DNA from: Natrarchaeobaculum sulfurireducens
GTDB taxonomy: Archaea > Halobacteriota > Halobacteria > Halobacteriales > Natrialbaceae
Assembly (NCBI RefSeq): GCF_003430825.1
Contig: NZ_CP024047.1
Location: 124,001-188,000, forward strand
DNA: 64,000 nucleotides
Direction: 5' to 3'
In this document: positions 9,001 through 16,385 of the stretch, one piece after another
How positions within the stretch are numbered: the stretch's first letter is position 1
How the letters are laid out: each line of letters starts with the position of its first letter
Notes under the pieces: generated by a model
The model's database searches: none
What the model was told of the DNA's origin: nothing
Seen by the model: only the letters and a program-made list of their open reading frames with translations
Translations under genes and position numbers: made by a program

Positions 9001-9149
9001 TTGATGAGGTGACTGACGAGGCTGATGCCGATGAATCCGATGATACGGCCACAGAGACCGAGGGTGACGGAATCCCTGGATTCGGTCTTACGGTTGCGAT
9101 CGTTGCGCTACTGGCTGTTGCCATGCTGACACGCCGTCGACAGCAGTAA
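6066..9149 (+). CDS. S-layer-type surface glycoprotein with PGF-CTERM anchor
   Basis: About 1027 residues. The ATG at 6066 gives a proper signal peptide (MNDTRSYHDMRRAVVLAAMM.. ending near AGAAAAS, residue 36), so it is preferred to the upstream frame opening. The mature start SEVEYVDAYNSSASVIFQGQ matches haloarchaeal surface glycoproteins. The body is very Asp/Glu-rich with several N-x-S/T sites. A Thr/Asp/Glu/Ala-rich stalk (about residues 935-1000) precedes GIPGFGLTVAIVALLAVAML-TRRRQQ, a PGF-CTERM sorting signal: archaeosortase A would cleave it and attach lipid. It is probably the S-layer protein or a close relative. Monocistronic. Confidence 0.9.
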   Translation: MNDTRSYHDMRRAVVLAAMMTLSLVAMSTTLAGAAAASTSSEVEYVDAYNSSASVIFQGQDVYIVGEAVDEDPDATFQLRSVDSFDGGDVDSSSFEEELQAEWVGYDELALEVDPSDTGLPTSENPDDDDDVWAIEVDTSGLDAGDYFVRGGELESSPAQEDTFEVTEQGFSATFDDDEVTDDGAESTTELDIDSDRGTYSVTVSADGDLDDDELLRTVFEESDSDAGVFFAEVSYFLDNASDSEVGYDGPTDLEWGDDDYGDVVDALRAAGGVFETDANDNPVLDEDFVDDVTDNSDYSDEADVVEAVTFGDFDVGLWAADEDDADESIVFVELSDTDADVDFDGIDDSDYTFEFSVTDTAASDEQDISVLDSDVEANFDDSVYTQTAGDPVHLTVEFDDTDDAYLVFGDEDVGFVDIVYVEDDTGSGMANVTLNPRLMGMGNGYASVDSEDEVVSLLDEIDLDNPIEWVDNHHHTDDDLPEPFDDLEFYDDGDMDATDRVSFVEFLEELELIDDPVDQPHDLFEWETIDPDTGNPAPDGVDVITGVNEDTGDIAYNQLVRPLQPTDYPLASTDDGVLVADSGELDVDDELDAARVDLTQPGLGEVETMVAPEDDADAHELEEFLDPEIEEATPTPRTGIAEDDRLIVRAEMSGVYGLMVGIADEGDYDPLIEDGFKPHVIHELNEYDGEGVTLEIEETETTGNQDPNRVDFENADKDEVVAFGNHLDGELYIVVDTSASDAFTRDYEDGDTFEATIEYEADTDDSFYFYGPDSLIELIADRYPGGYDVTPDGMPWRGDAGEHTTRDPAYPYFEPGESQTITTEFDMVDRDVGFHALDADDAVQLETDDEAVVSGETNVAPGSSVDLRISNAGETESFLSTEDAAIDTDGSWASEPFDFDDREDGDEATLEYRVGGSAIADTDGIFVEELESVDPADDTADEPTDDGADDTDDSEAADADDAGDSDADAADDTTDDTVDEVTDEADADESDDTATETEGDGIPGFGLTVAIVALLAVAMLTRRRQQ

Positions 9150-9625
9150 CCCACCACTCTGCTGGCACCTTTCTAATATTTTCGGTCCTACAGCCGTCGA
9201 AGCCGCTGTTTCCATTTCGTTAGACGGTACTTCGAACCCCGTCTTGGTCGGCGGCTGTGTGGCCCATGCCGATACGTTCCACGAACGCTTATCAGAATCG
9301 AGGAGAATACCTGGCCCCGTAGGATCAGGATGAATCGAGACGTTCGAGTCTCTAGTAACAACTGCAACGATTCACATACTGATCGTCGACCCGTCTGCCG
9401 ATCAGGTTACACTGACGTGCAGTGGCTACTATACTTGCTCTCGCACCAGTTCGAGGGGGACTCGTCGTACCTACGCTGTCACGGAGAACCGAGGTGACAT
9501 CGGCATTCGAACCGCGAGAGACGCTCGCATTTGTCTGACTTCGAGGAGACCAACGGGAGAAACGCGGATGTCGCCGTAGACCTGCCCATTCAAGTGAATA
9601 GAATCGGAAGACGAATAGACGACTG
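9150..9625. other. Intergenic region after the surface glycoprotein gene
   Basis: A CACCTTTCTAATATTTTCGG stretch just after the stop codon (9166-9185) is the likely terminator. Nothing else is recognisable. A weak AT-rich promoter (CAAGTGAATAGAATCG, 9592-9607) precedes the next gene. Confidence 0.45.
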
Positions 9626-10654
9626 ATGAAGAAACAAGCCGCCGTTGCGTTGGTAATTTCCCTGCTGTTGCTCGTTCTGTTCGTCGCCGTGGTCGGGTGG
9701 GAGGCCGTGTTTGCGGCACTCGGGCGTGCCACCGTTCGAATCTATGCCCTGGCGTTCGTTGCGACGCTCGCTTGTCTTCTCTGTCGCACCCTAGTGTGGC
9801 ACCGAATGCTGTCAGTCGTCGACCGACCGCGACCGTACTGGCTCGTCGGCGGCCTGTTTCTCACCGCGATGTTCGCAAAGTACGTGGCGCCGTATGGCCA
9901 GGTAACCTCCGGCGTCGGCGTCGCTGCAGTCGTTAGCCGATACTACGATTCGGCATACGAGGAAGCGCTCGCTGCGGTCGCGAGTGCAGATTTCCTCAAC
10001 TACGTCCCGTACTACACGTTCGGTTCGATCGCGCTGGGGTACGTCTTCTTCGTGGATGCCCCTCCGATTCCCCTCGAGCAACACGCCCCGGTCGTCGCTG
10101 CGCTCGTCGTTGCCGTCGTCGCGTTCGTCGCCGTCGTCCTGTTCCGTCGGGAACTGCTGCTCGAAGCGATCGTGTATCTCGCGTCCGCGATTCGACCCGT
10201 CCTCGAGCGTATTGCGCCACAAAAAGCCAGCCAGTTCCGTCGTGAAAACGTCATCAGTCGATTCGAGGGATTCTACGGGACTCTCGATGTCGTCTCTCAC
10301 GATCGTCGGGCGATGGTCATCGCGCTCGGCTATGCACACGCAGGTTGGCTCGCGTTCGCGGGTGCGCTCTACGCGTCGGCCGCAGCAGTCGGATCGCCGG
10401 TCACGTTCGCCGTTGCGATGGCGGCCGTCGCACTCAGCAAGGTCGGATTTCTGGTTCCCACTCCCGGTGGCCTGGGCGGAGTCGAGGCTGCCTTGGCCGG
10501 CGTCCTGATCGTTCTTTCCCCGATGAGTAGTGCCGTTGCACTCGCCGTTGCGATCCTCTATCGGTTTGCGACGTACTGGTTCACGATCCTCGTCGGCGGC
10601 GTCGCCACCATTGCGTTGACACTGGCTGATCCGCTCCCCCCTGAAGCGGGTTGA
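9626..10654 (+). CDS. Flippase-like integral membrane protein (LPG synthase TM region / UPF0104 family)
   Basis: A 342-residue polytopic protein with about eight hydrophobic segments. The first is residues 5-27 and the last ends with FTILVGGVATIALTLADPL. Family hallmarks are the conserved GGLFLTAMFAKYVAPYGQVTSG region and, near the C-terminus, VPTPGGLGGVEAALAGVLI. This is the lysylphosphatidylglycerol synthase transmembrane family (also AglD and lipid flippase-like proteins in archaea); members transport or modify lipids. The exact substrate cannot be read from the sequence. Convergent with the PAP2 gene. Confidence 0.82.
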   Translation: MKKQAAVALVISLLLLVLFVAVVGWEAVFAALGRATVRIYALAFVATLACLLCRTLVWHRMLSVVDRPRPYWLVGGLFLTAMFAKYVAPYGQVTSGVGVAAVVSRYYDSAYEEALAAVASADFLNYVPYYTFGSIALGYVFFVDAPPIPLEQHAPVVAALVVAVVAFVAVVLFRRELLLEAIVYLASAIRPVLERIAPQKASQFRRENVISRFEGFYGTLDVVSHDRRAMVIALGYAHAGWLAFAGALYASAAAVGSPVTFAVAMAAVALSKVGFLVPTPGGLGGVEAALAGVLIVLSPMSSAVALAVAILYRFATYWFTILVGGVATIALTLADPLPPEAG

Positions 10655-10707
10655 TCGATCCTCGGTGACGGGCACAACCCGTGGTTGCAGCCGTTCATGT
10701 CCGATAC

Positions 10708-11652
10708 TCAGTCGTCGTCCGGAGCTCCGTCGATCGTTCGATTGGCGAACGGGAGCCGAGACTGGAGCTGTCTGACGACCGGGCTATCTTCGACGGCGAT
10801 TGCAAGCCACGGGAGGACCAATACCGCGACGGTCAGCACGGCGTATCCGACGACCTCGGCGAGAAATACGACGGGACTGATCGTCCCACCGGGTGCTGTC
10901 AGGCCGAGCTGGAAAGAGACGACGCGAAGCGACGCGATACCGACGACGGCGACGACCCCGAGTACGAGGACTGCGGCACCGCTCTGTGTGGCCGGTCGGT
11001 CTTTGACGTAGTGCCAGCCGATCAGCCCGCCGATCGAGGCCCCGAGTGTTAGGCTCACGAAGACGCGAGAACCGAGTACCACCGCCAGGCCGGCGATGAC
11101 GACGGCGAGTGCGAACATCGGGCCGGGCTCGAACAGCCCTTCCTTGCGGGTCCACACGCCGATCCAGACCAGTCCGAGGCCGAAGAGCACTCCGACCACG
11201 ACGTCTCCGGGGTAGTGGACGCCGATCACTACCCGCGAGAGCGCGACGATCGTGATTACGCTCCCGGCCAGCAAATAACGGCGCCGACGCGTTCCCCACT
11301 CCATGGTCACTGCTAGAGCGCCGTAAAACGCTGCACTCCCCATCGCGTGGGCGCTCGGAAACGAGTAACCCGGATATCCCGCCGGCGCGAACGCTACCTC
11401 CGGTCGGGGGAGCTGTACGACGCCTTTCATTCCGGCCGAGAGCGCCAGCGCCGCGACCCCGACAGCGATCACGAACGCTCGGTCTCGCCGGCTCTCTAAG
11501 GCACCGAACCAGTAGATGAGCACGCCCAGAACGAGCAACACTGCTCCGTCTCCGAGGTGAGTGAGAAGTGCAAGCGCGGTGATGAACGGCTCGAGTAACT
11601 CGCGAACCGATTCGTTGACCGACGAATCCCAGAGCAGCTCGAACCTCTTCAC
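10708..11652 (-). CDS. PAP2-superfamily membrane phosphatase
   Basis: A 314-residue membrane protein. The three PAP2 catalytic motifs are intact: K76-x6-RP (KGVVQLPRP, ending at residue 84), PSAH at 99-102, and SR-x5-H-x3-D (SRVVIGVHYPGD, 139-150). The family removes phosphate from lipid phosphates such as phosphatidate or polyprenyl pyrophosphate. About nine hydrophobic segments are visible, more than the six of the core fold, with extra helices after residue 160. Its neighbour, a lipid flippase-like gene, is convergent rather than co-transcribed. Confidence 0.88.
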   Translation of the reverse strand: MKRFELLWDSSVNESVRELLEPFITALALLTHLGDGAVLLVLGVLIYWFGALESRRDRAFVIAVGVAALALSAGMKGVVQLPRPEVAFAPAGYPGYSFPSAHAMGSAAFYGALAVTMEWGTRRRRYLLAGSVITIVALSRVVIGVHYPGDVVVGVLFGLGLVWIGVWTRKEGLFEPGPMFALAVVIAGLAVVLGSRVFVSLTLGASIGGLIGWHYVKDRPATQSGAAVLVLGVVAVVGIASLRVVSFQLGLTAPGGTISPVVFLAEVVGYAVLTVAVLVLPWLAIAVEDSPVVRQLQSRLPFANRTIDGAPDDD

Positions 11653-11714
11653 AGTGACTTCACCGACGAATGCACGACGAAAAAGAATACCGTCTTGGAT
11701 CGTTCGGGAGAGTT
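11653..11714. other. Short promoter region of the PAP2 gene
   Basis: It contains GACGAAAAAGAATACCG (11679-11695), an AT-richer patch 30-40 nt upstream of the PAP2 start on the minus strand, a plausible promoter. The MITE-like repeat starts immediately afterwards. Confidence 0.3.
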
Positions 11715-11794
11715 ATACTGTCGGACAGAAGTCACTGAAGCGCATTCGCCGGACGGACGCGGCGAACGCTCACCGTAGTTCTGCCCGACAGTGT
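11715..11794. mobile_element. 80-bp MITE-like element, copy A
   Basis: Terminal inverted repeats of about 18 bp: ATACTGTCGGACAGAAGT at the left and AGTTCTGCCCGACAGTGT at the right (three mismatches when inverted). There is no coding capacity. A possible 4-bp target duplication GTTA flanks the ACTG...CAGT core. A second element of 81 bp with related ends and interior lies at 43127-43207. The parent transposase is not in the window. Confidence 0.65.
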
Positions 11795-11973
11795 TAGGAG
11801 CGTTCGCTCACAGACCGTCCCTCGATCCGATCGCCATCCTGCTGGAGTGGTCGCTTCTCGGCAGCTTCGTGTCCACAGTACCCGACTTCTCGAGAGCGTA
11901 GCGAGCGGGACCGGGGACAGCTTGACCGTCGGTCGAGCGCTCCCGTTGGAATAGAGATCGTGTGGAAACCCCA
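11795..11973. other. Spacer between MITE-like repeat and tRNA-Phe tail copy
   Basis: No gene was recognised; the open frames here lack any family resemblance. The tRNA-Phe tail copy begins at its right edge. Confidence 0.4.
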
Positions 11974-12056
11974 TGCCACCTCCCGAATTTGAACCTCGCC
12001 GAGACAGTTGTGCTCGCTCATCTCCTTCGTTGTACGCACTGTAACTCGTCTGGTTC
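11974..12056 (-). repeat. tRNA-Phe 3'-end copy plus shared hairpin module
   Basis: TGCCACCTCCCGAATTTGAA at 11974-11993 (plus strand) is a diverged copy (two mismatches) of the tRNA-Phe 3' end at 12128-12147, displaced about 154 bp downstream of the gene. Reading the tRNA sense strand, the stretch before it begins TTGAACCAGACGAGT (inverse of 12044-12058) and ends GTCTCGGCGAGGTTC (inverse of 11991-12005). This is the same module as at tRNA-His and close to that at tRNA-Val. GAACC/GGTTC, AGAC/GTCT and AGTT/AACT can pair. Confidence 0.8.
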
Positions 12057-12127
12057 AACTCCGCTCGAGAGCAGGTCTGTGACTCACGAACGACTCGCTT
12101 CGCTCGTCGTCTTGTTCGTCACAAAAG

Positions 12128-12201
12128 TGCCGCCTCCCGGATTTGAACCGGGGACAGCTCGATCTTCAGTCGAGTGCTCTCCCAGTCTGAGCTAAGGCGG
12201 C
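12128..12201 (-). tRNA. tRNA-Phe (GAA)
   Basis: On the minus strand, acceptor GCCGCCT pairs with AGGCGGC, followed by discriminator A. The anticodon stem-loop is CTCGA-CTGAAGA-TCGAG (anticodon GAA), and the T-arm CCCCGGTTCAAATCCGGGA is intact. It is followed on its own strand by a TTTTGTGACGAAC trailer. Confidence 0.97.
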
Positions 12202-12410
12202 TCACCTACATCTCCGTCCATGGTATAAAAAAGGATTTCGAATCGGAACGCATCGCTCAGACGTCACGACCCGTCAGTTGTGGGGCATACGAAGACTCAA
12301 CAGCCGAGTAACGGATGGATACAGTTCGCGTAGCGTTCGGTGGCCTGTGCTCTGTTGGATTTACGGATATTCAAGACACCCTTTTCCGCGCTGGCGAGTA
12401 ACATCGTGTT
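12202..12410. other. Short intergenic region
   Basis: The promoter of tRNA-Phe should lie at its left end (GGTATAAAAAAGG, 12221-12233, a good TATA box on the minus strand). A plus-strand promoter for the DUF7344 gene should lie near TTACGGATATTC (12360-12371). Nothing else was seen. Confidence 0.5.
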
Positions 12411-12857
12411 ATGGGGGCACTTACCTCGAGCCAAGGTGAGCAAGAACTCTCGGCCGACACCATCCTCGAGTTACTTGCGAACCGCCGCCGCCGATACCTG
12501 TTGTACGCACTGCGTGGCCGTGAAGAGCCGATCGAACTGTCGAAACTCGCCGAGCGCGTCGCCGGCTGGGAACACGACGTCCCGCCCGACGAGGTGGCCC
12601 AAAACGAGTACAAGAGCGTCTACGTCTCGTCGGTCCAGTGTCACGTCCCGAAATTGGCCGATGCAGGCGTCGTCGACCACGACGAGGACAACCACACTGT
12701 CATCCTCGGCGATAACTTCGGCCAACTCGAGCCCTATCTCCGCGTCGTCGTCCGCGACGAACCCGAAAACTCGACGCTACACGCGGCCCTCGAAGCTGAA
12801 TCCGGCGACGGATTTTTCAGCCAGATCAGGGAGAACGTCGCCCGACTCAAGCACTGA
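12411..12857 (+). CDS. DUF7344 winged-helix regulator
   Basis: A 148-residue protein. The core LELLANRRRRYLLYAL ... ELSKLAERVAGWEHD ... YKSVYVSSVQCHVPKLADAG-VVDHDEDNHTVILG is the DUF7344 winged-helix pattern found in many copies in haloarchaea, probably DNA-binding. The C-terminal 45 residues (YLRVVVRDEPENS...) are not part of the core. It sits between two tRNA genes, with no operon partner. Confidence 0.8.
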   Translation: MGALTSSQGEQELSADTILELLANRRRRYLLYALRGREEPIELSKLAERVAGWEHDVPPDEVAQNEYKSVYVSSVQCHVPKLADAGVVDHDEDNHTVILGDNFGQLEPYLRVVVRDEPENSTLHAALEAESGDGFFSQIRENVARLKH

Positions 12858-12992
12858 CTACTCCGTGCAGTGGCAAGCGTCGGCGTGATAGTGACCGATT
12901 GGGGCCGACGAATCGTCTCGACGATTCGGTCATCACGCCCCTCGCTCGAGTCATTGCTCGAGACGGGTCTTGGGGCTCGACTCAGTGACGGT

Positions 12993-13067
12993 GTGGGCTC
13001 GGGCGGATTCGAACCTCGTCCAGACGGTCGGCCTCACTCCGTTCGGCCGCTGCGACTGGTCTGGTTC
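12993..13067 (-). repeat. tRNA-Val 3'-end copy plus shared hairpin module
   Basis: The plus-strand sequence GTGGGCTCGG-GCGGATTCGAACC at 12993-13015 exactly repeats the 3' end of tRNA-Val at 13121-13143, 128 bp away on the downstream side of the gene. On the tRNA sense strand the stretch between them contains GAACCAGACCAGT (inverse of 13055-13067) and ends GTCTGGACGAGGTTC (inverse of 13011-13025), matching the modules at tRNA-His and tRNA-Phe. A GGCC-11 nt-GGCC hairpin lies inside. Confidence 0.9.
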
Positions 13068-13121
13068 GAACCGTCTTCGGTCCACGTACCTGCTGCTCGC
13101 GGGGTTGCTCACAGCAGGAAG

Positions 13122-13195
13122 TGGGCTCGGGCGGATTCGAACCACCGACCTCGGCCTTGTAAAGGCCGCGTCATAACCAACTAGACCACGAGCCC
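13122..13195 (-). tRNA. tRNA-Val (TAC)
   Basis: On the minus strand, acceptor GGGCTCG pairs with CGAGCCC, followed by discriminator A. The anticodon stem-loop is CGGCC-TTTACAA-GGCCG (anticodon TAC), with T-arm GGTGGTTCGAATCCGCC. The trailer on its own strand is CTTCCTGCTG, without a long T-run. Confidence 0.97.
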
Positions 13196-13255
13196 GTACG
13201 TCGACTGAGTGGCCCCGTCCGAATAACCTTTACTTTCTCACATCGCAGTCTGCGT

Positions 13256-13747
13256 ATGGTTCTCGAGCGGGTCTGGAAGGGGCTTCTCCTCCTCGTCGTG
13301 ATCTCGATCGTCGGCCTTCTCTTCGTCCAGGCAGGGTTCGTCTCAGCGCCGTGGGGCGAGGATCGGGCCGAGGTGTGGGTACTCGACGACGCGGGCGAGC
13401 GGAAGGCCGTCGTCGATGCCGAGGTCGCCGACACCTGGGGCGAGCGTTACACCGGCCTGAGCGAACACGAGTCGCTCGCCGAGGGCGAGGGGATGCTGTT
13501 CGTTCACTCGAGCGAGGCCGAACGGACGTACGTGATGCGCGAGATGGCCTTCGACATCGACATCATTTTCATCGATGCGGAGCGGGAAATCACGGCGATC
13601 GAGCACGCTCGCGCACCCGAACCCGGCGAGGACGGCGATGATCTCGAGTACACCGGACAGGCACAGTACGTCCTCGAGGTGCCACGCGGTTACGCGAACG
13701 AGACGGGGATTGCCGCTGGGGACGCCGTCGAGATCGAGTACCAGTGA
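13256..13747 (+). CDS. Membrane-anchored DUF192 protein
   Basis: A 163-residue protein with one N-terminal hydrophobic segment (residues about 8-27, LLLLVVISIVGLLFVQAGFV) that is an anchor or uncleaved signal, so the rest faces outside. The DUF192 core follows: VADTWGERYTGLSEHESLAEGEGMLFVH, then YVMREMAFDIDIIFIDAEREITAIEHA and a C-terminal YVLEVPRGYANETGIAAGDAVEI. DUF192 is widespread and its function is unsettled. 70 nt separate it from the ABC exporter gene, which has its own TATA box. Confidence 0.85.
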   Translation: MVLERVWKGLLLLVVISIVGLLFVQAGFVSAPWGEDRAEVWVLDDAGERKAVVDAEVADTWGERYTGLSEHESLAEGEGMLFVHSSEAERTYVMREMAFDIDIIFIDAEREITAIEHARAPEPGEDGDDLEYTGQAQYVLEVPRGYANETGIAAGDAVEIEYQ

Positions 13748-13817
13748 CCCGTCCCGATCTGTGGCCGTGTTGCTTCGTCACGAACACTTATTTACGACGC
13801 TCCCGGAGGCGAACTTG

Positions 13818-15773
13818 ATGGACGGCGTCGACTGGGAGAAAGACGATCCGTTCGAAGAGCAACGCGAGCGCGTCGAGAGTCCAATGCGCCGACTCATCTT
13901 CGAGTACGGCCGTCCCTACTGGTTTTCGGTGTCGGTCGGACTCATCTCGAGCGTGCTCGCGCGGGCGCTGGATCTGTTGCCGGCGCTGTTGCTCGCGGTG
14001 GCGATCGACGCGATCTTCGGCGACGCCGTGTTCGCCGAGCAGGTGCCATTGTCGGTGCTTCCGGAGGCGTGGTTGCCGGCGACCCAGGATGGCCAGTTCT
14101 GGTTCGTCGTCGCGGCGATTGCGGCCTCGTTCGTTTTCGGGGCGATCTTTCACTGGATACGCAACTGGGGATTCAACGCCTTCTCACAGAGCGTCCAGCA
14201 CGACGTCCGGACGGCCACCTACGACAAGATGCAGCGTCTCGACATGGAGTTTTTCGCGAACAAACAGACCGGCGAGATGATGTCGGTGCTCTCGAACGAC
14301 GTCAACCAGCTCGAGCGGTTCCTGAACGAGGGGATGAACTCCGCGACCCGGCTGGTCGTGATGGTCGTCGGAATTACGTTCTTGTTGTTCTGGCTCGAGC
14401 CCCAGCTCGCGATCGTCTCGCTCGCGCCCGTGCCGCTGATCGCGGCGTTTACCTATCTCTTCGTGAAGAAGATCCAGCCGAAGTACGCGGCCGTTCGCTC
14501 GTCGGTCGGGAAAGTCAACTCCCGACTCGAGAACAACCTCGGCGGGATCAACGTCATCAAGTCCTCGAACACCGAGTCGTTCGAGTCCGGCCGCGTCGAG
14601 GACGTCTCGCGGAAATATTACGACACGAACTGGGAGGCCATCTGGCTGCGAATCAAGTTCTTCCCCGGACTGCAACTGATCTCCGGGATCGGCTTCGTCC
14701 TCACGTTCGTCGTTGGCGGCTACTGGGTGTTTACGGAGACGGCCCCCGGACCGCTCACCGGTACCCTCCAGACCGGCACGTTCGTCGCGTTTATCCTCTA
14801 TACGCAGCAACTCGTCTGGCCGATGGCTCAGTTCGGCCAGGTGATCAACATGTACCAGCGTGCCGAAGCCTCGAGCGAGCGTATCTTCGGCCTGATGGAC
14901 GAGGAGGGGCGGATCGAACGCGACGCCGAGGCCGACGCGCTCGAAGTCAGCGCGGGACGCGTCGAGTACGACCAGGTGTGTTTCAGTTATGATATCGACG
15001 CCGGAAATCTGGTCATCGACGACATTTCCTTCGAGGTGGAGGGTGGCGAGACGGTTGCGCTCGTCGGGCCGACGGGCGCTGGCAAATCCACCGTTCTCAA
15101 GCTCCTCTTACGACTCTACGACGTCGACGAGGGAGCGATCTGCATCGACGGCCGGGACGTCCGAGACGTCTCGCTCTCGAGTCTGCGTCGCTCGATGGGC
15201 TACGTCGGCCAGGAGTCGTTTCTCTTCTACGGCACCGTCGAAGAGAACATCGCCTACGGCTCGTTCGACGCCTCCCGCGAGGAAATCGTCGCCGCGGCAA
15301 AAGCTGCAGAGGCCCACGACTTCGTCCAGAATCTGCCCGAGGGGTACGACACGATGGTTGGCGAACGCGGCGTCAAACTCTCGGGTGGCCAGCGCCAGCG
15401 CGTCGCCATCGCCCGTGCGGTGCTCAAAGACCCCGACATCCTCGTGTTAGACGAGGCCACGAGCGACGTCGACACCGAGACCGAGATGCTCATCCAGCGC
15501 TCGATCGACGAACTGACCGAGAACCGGACCACGTTCGCCATCGCCCACCGGCTCTCGACGATCAAGGACGCAGACCAGATCCTCGTCCTCGAGGGCGGCC
15601 GGATCGTCGAGCGTGGGACTCACGCGGAACTGCTCGAGGAAGACGGCCTCTACGCCCACCTCTGGGGGGTGCAGGCCGGCGAGATCGACGACCTCCCACA
15701 GGAGTTCATCGAGCGTGCCCAGCGGCGGCAGGCGCGGACGGAAGTCGATATCGACGCGACCGACGACGACTGA
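13818..15773 (+). CDS. ABC exporter (fused permease-ATPase, MsbA/multidrug type)
   Basis: A 651-residue half-transporter. Six membrane helices span about residues 30-330. The nucleotide-binding domain has Walker A GPTGAGKST at 417-425, signature LSGGQ at 521-525, Walker B with D545-E546 and the switch AIAHRLS. It should act as a homodimer in the cytoplasmic membrane; the exported substrate is unknown. The ATG at 13818 is chosen because CTTATTTAC (13787-13795) is a TATA box at the right distance, and the upstream frame overlaps the DUF192 gene. The N-terminus is acidic (MDGVDWEKDDPFEEQ). Confidence 0.9.
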   Translation: MDGVDWEKDDPFEEQRERVESPMRRLIFEYGRPYWFSVSVGLISSVLARALDLLPALLLAVAIDAIFGDAVFAEQVPLSVLPEAWLPATQDGQFWFVVAAIAASFVFGAIFHWIRNWGFNAFSQSVQHDVRTATYDKMQRLDMEFFANKQTGEMMSVLSNDVNQLERFLNEGMNSATRLVVMVVGITFLLFWLEPQLAIVSLAPVPLIAAFTYLFVKKIQPKYAAVRSSVGKVNSRLENNLGGINVIKSSNTESFESGRVEDVSRKYYDTNWEAIWLRIKFFPGLQLISGIGFVLTFVVGGYWVFTETAPGPLTGTLQTGTFVAFILYTQQLVWPMAQFGQVINMYQRAEASSERIFGLMDEEGRIERDAEADALEVSAGRVEYDQVCFSYDIDAGNLVIDDISFEVEGGETVALVGPTGAGKSTVLKLLLRLYDVDEGAICIDGRDVRDVSLSSLRRSMGYVGQESFLFYGTVEENIAYGSFDASREEIVAAAKAAEAHDFVQNLPEGYDTMVGERGVKLSGGQRQRVAIARAVLKDPDILVLDEATSDVDTETEMLIQRSIDELTENRTTFAIAHRLSTIKDADQILVLEGGRIVERGTHAELLEEDGLYAHLWGVQAGEIDDLPQEFIERAQRRQARTEVDIDATDDD

Positions 15774-15867
15774 TTCGCTACGGTAGAACGATATAGGGGT
15801 ACAACCACGACCCGGCCGGTATTTCGACGGCAGTGAGGTATCGCAGCTCGGCTGCCCGGACTCGAGC

Positions 15868-16212
15868 CTAGAACGACTCCCGTTCTTCCTGTCCTTCCTG
15901 GTCGGGCGCACCCTCATCCTGACGCTGTTCGCCCACCGCGGGCGGTGTCCGATCGCTGTAGTTCTTCCGTCCGATCGCCTCGTCGCCGACCATGTTCATG
16001 ATCGCCCCTTCGACTTCGCCGTAATCTCGGTACTCGTCCTCGCCCAGCGGCCCGATGAGTTCCTCGAGCGTCATCTCGGTTCCCTCCATCTCGATCTCCT
16101 CGTCGCCGTACTCCTCGAGGAGTTCGTCGTGGCCGAGCGGATAGTCCGCTGACTCGAGTCGGCTACCGAGGCCTCCCAGTTCGACGCCGCGTTCGCGATT
16201 GTCGTCGGTCAT
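15868..16212 (-). CDS. DUF5789 family protein
   Basis: A 114-residue acidic protein typical of haloarchaea: RERGVELGGLGSRLESADYPLGHDELLEEYGDEEIEMEG, then TLEELIGPLGEDEYRDYGEV and NMVGDEAIGRKNYSDRTPP. I recognise it as the DUF5789 pattern; function unknown. A disordered Gln/Glu-rich tail ends it. Confidence 0.75.
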   Translation of the reverse strand: MTDDNRERGVELGGLGSRLESADYPLGHDELLEEYGDEEIEMEGTEMTLEELIGPLGEDEYRDYGEVEGAIMNMVGDEAIGRKNYSDRTPPAVGEQRQDEGAPDQEGQEERESF

Positions 16213-16312
16213 ACGCGCCGTTGCCGGGCGCGGCCGGAACCGCTTCGGCCTGCCCTCGCGGGGTCGGCTCCCCCTCGAACCGAAAGAGTCAATCTGGTGG
16301 CCAAACGGGTCG

Positions 16313-16324
16313 GTGACATGTCAC
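16313..16324. promoter_or_regulatory. Perfect 12-bp palindrome GTGACATGTCAC
   Basis: It lies between the divergently transcribed DUF5789 and MFS genes, about 100 nt and 62 nt from their respective starts. Size and symmetry suit a dimeric regulator, but there is no other support. Confidence 0.3.
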
Positions 16325-16385
16325 ACAACCGGTCGCCGCTCGGGGACTACCCCTGCTGGCGACGGGCGGATCGGACGCGCTCGAG

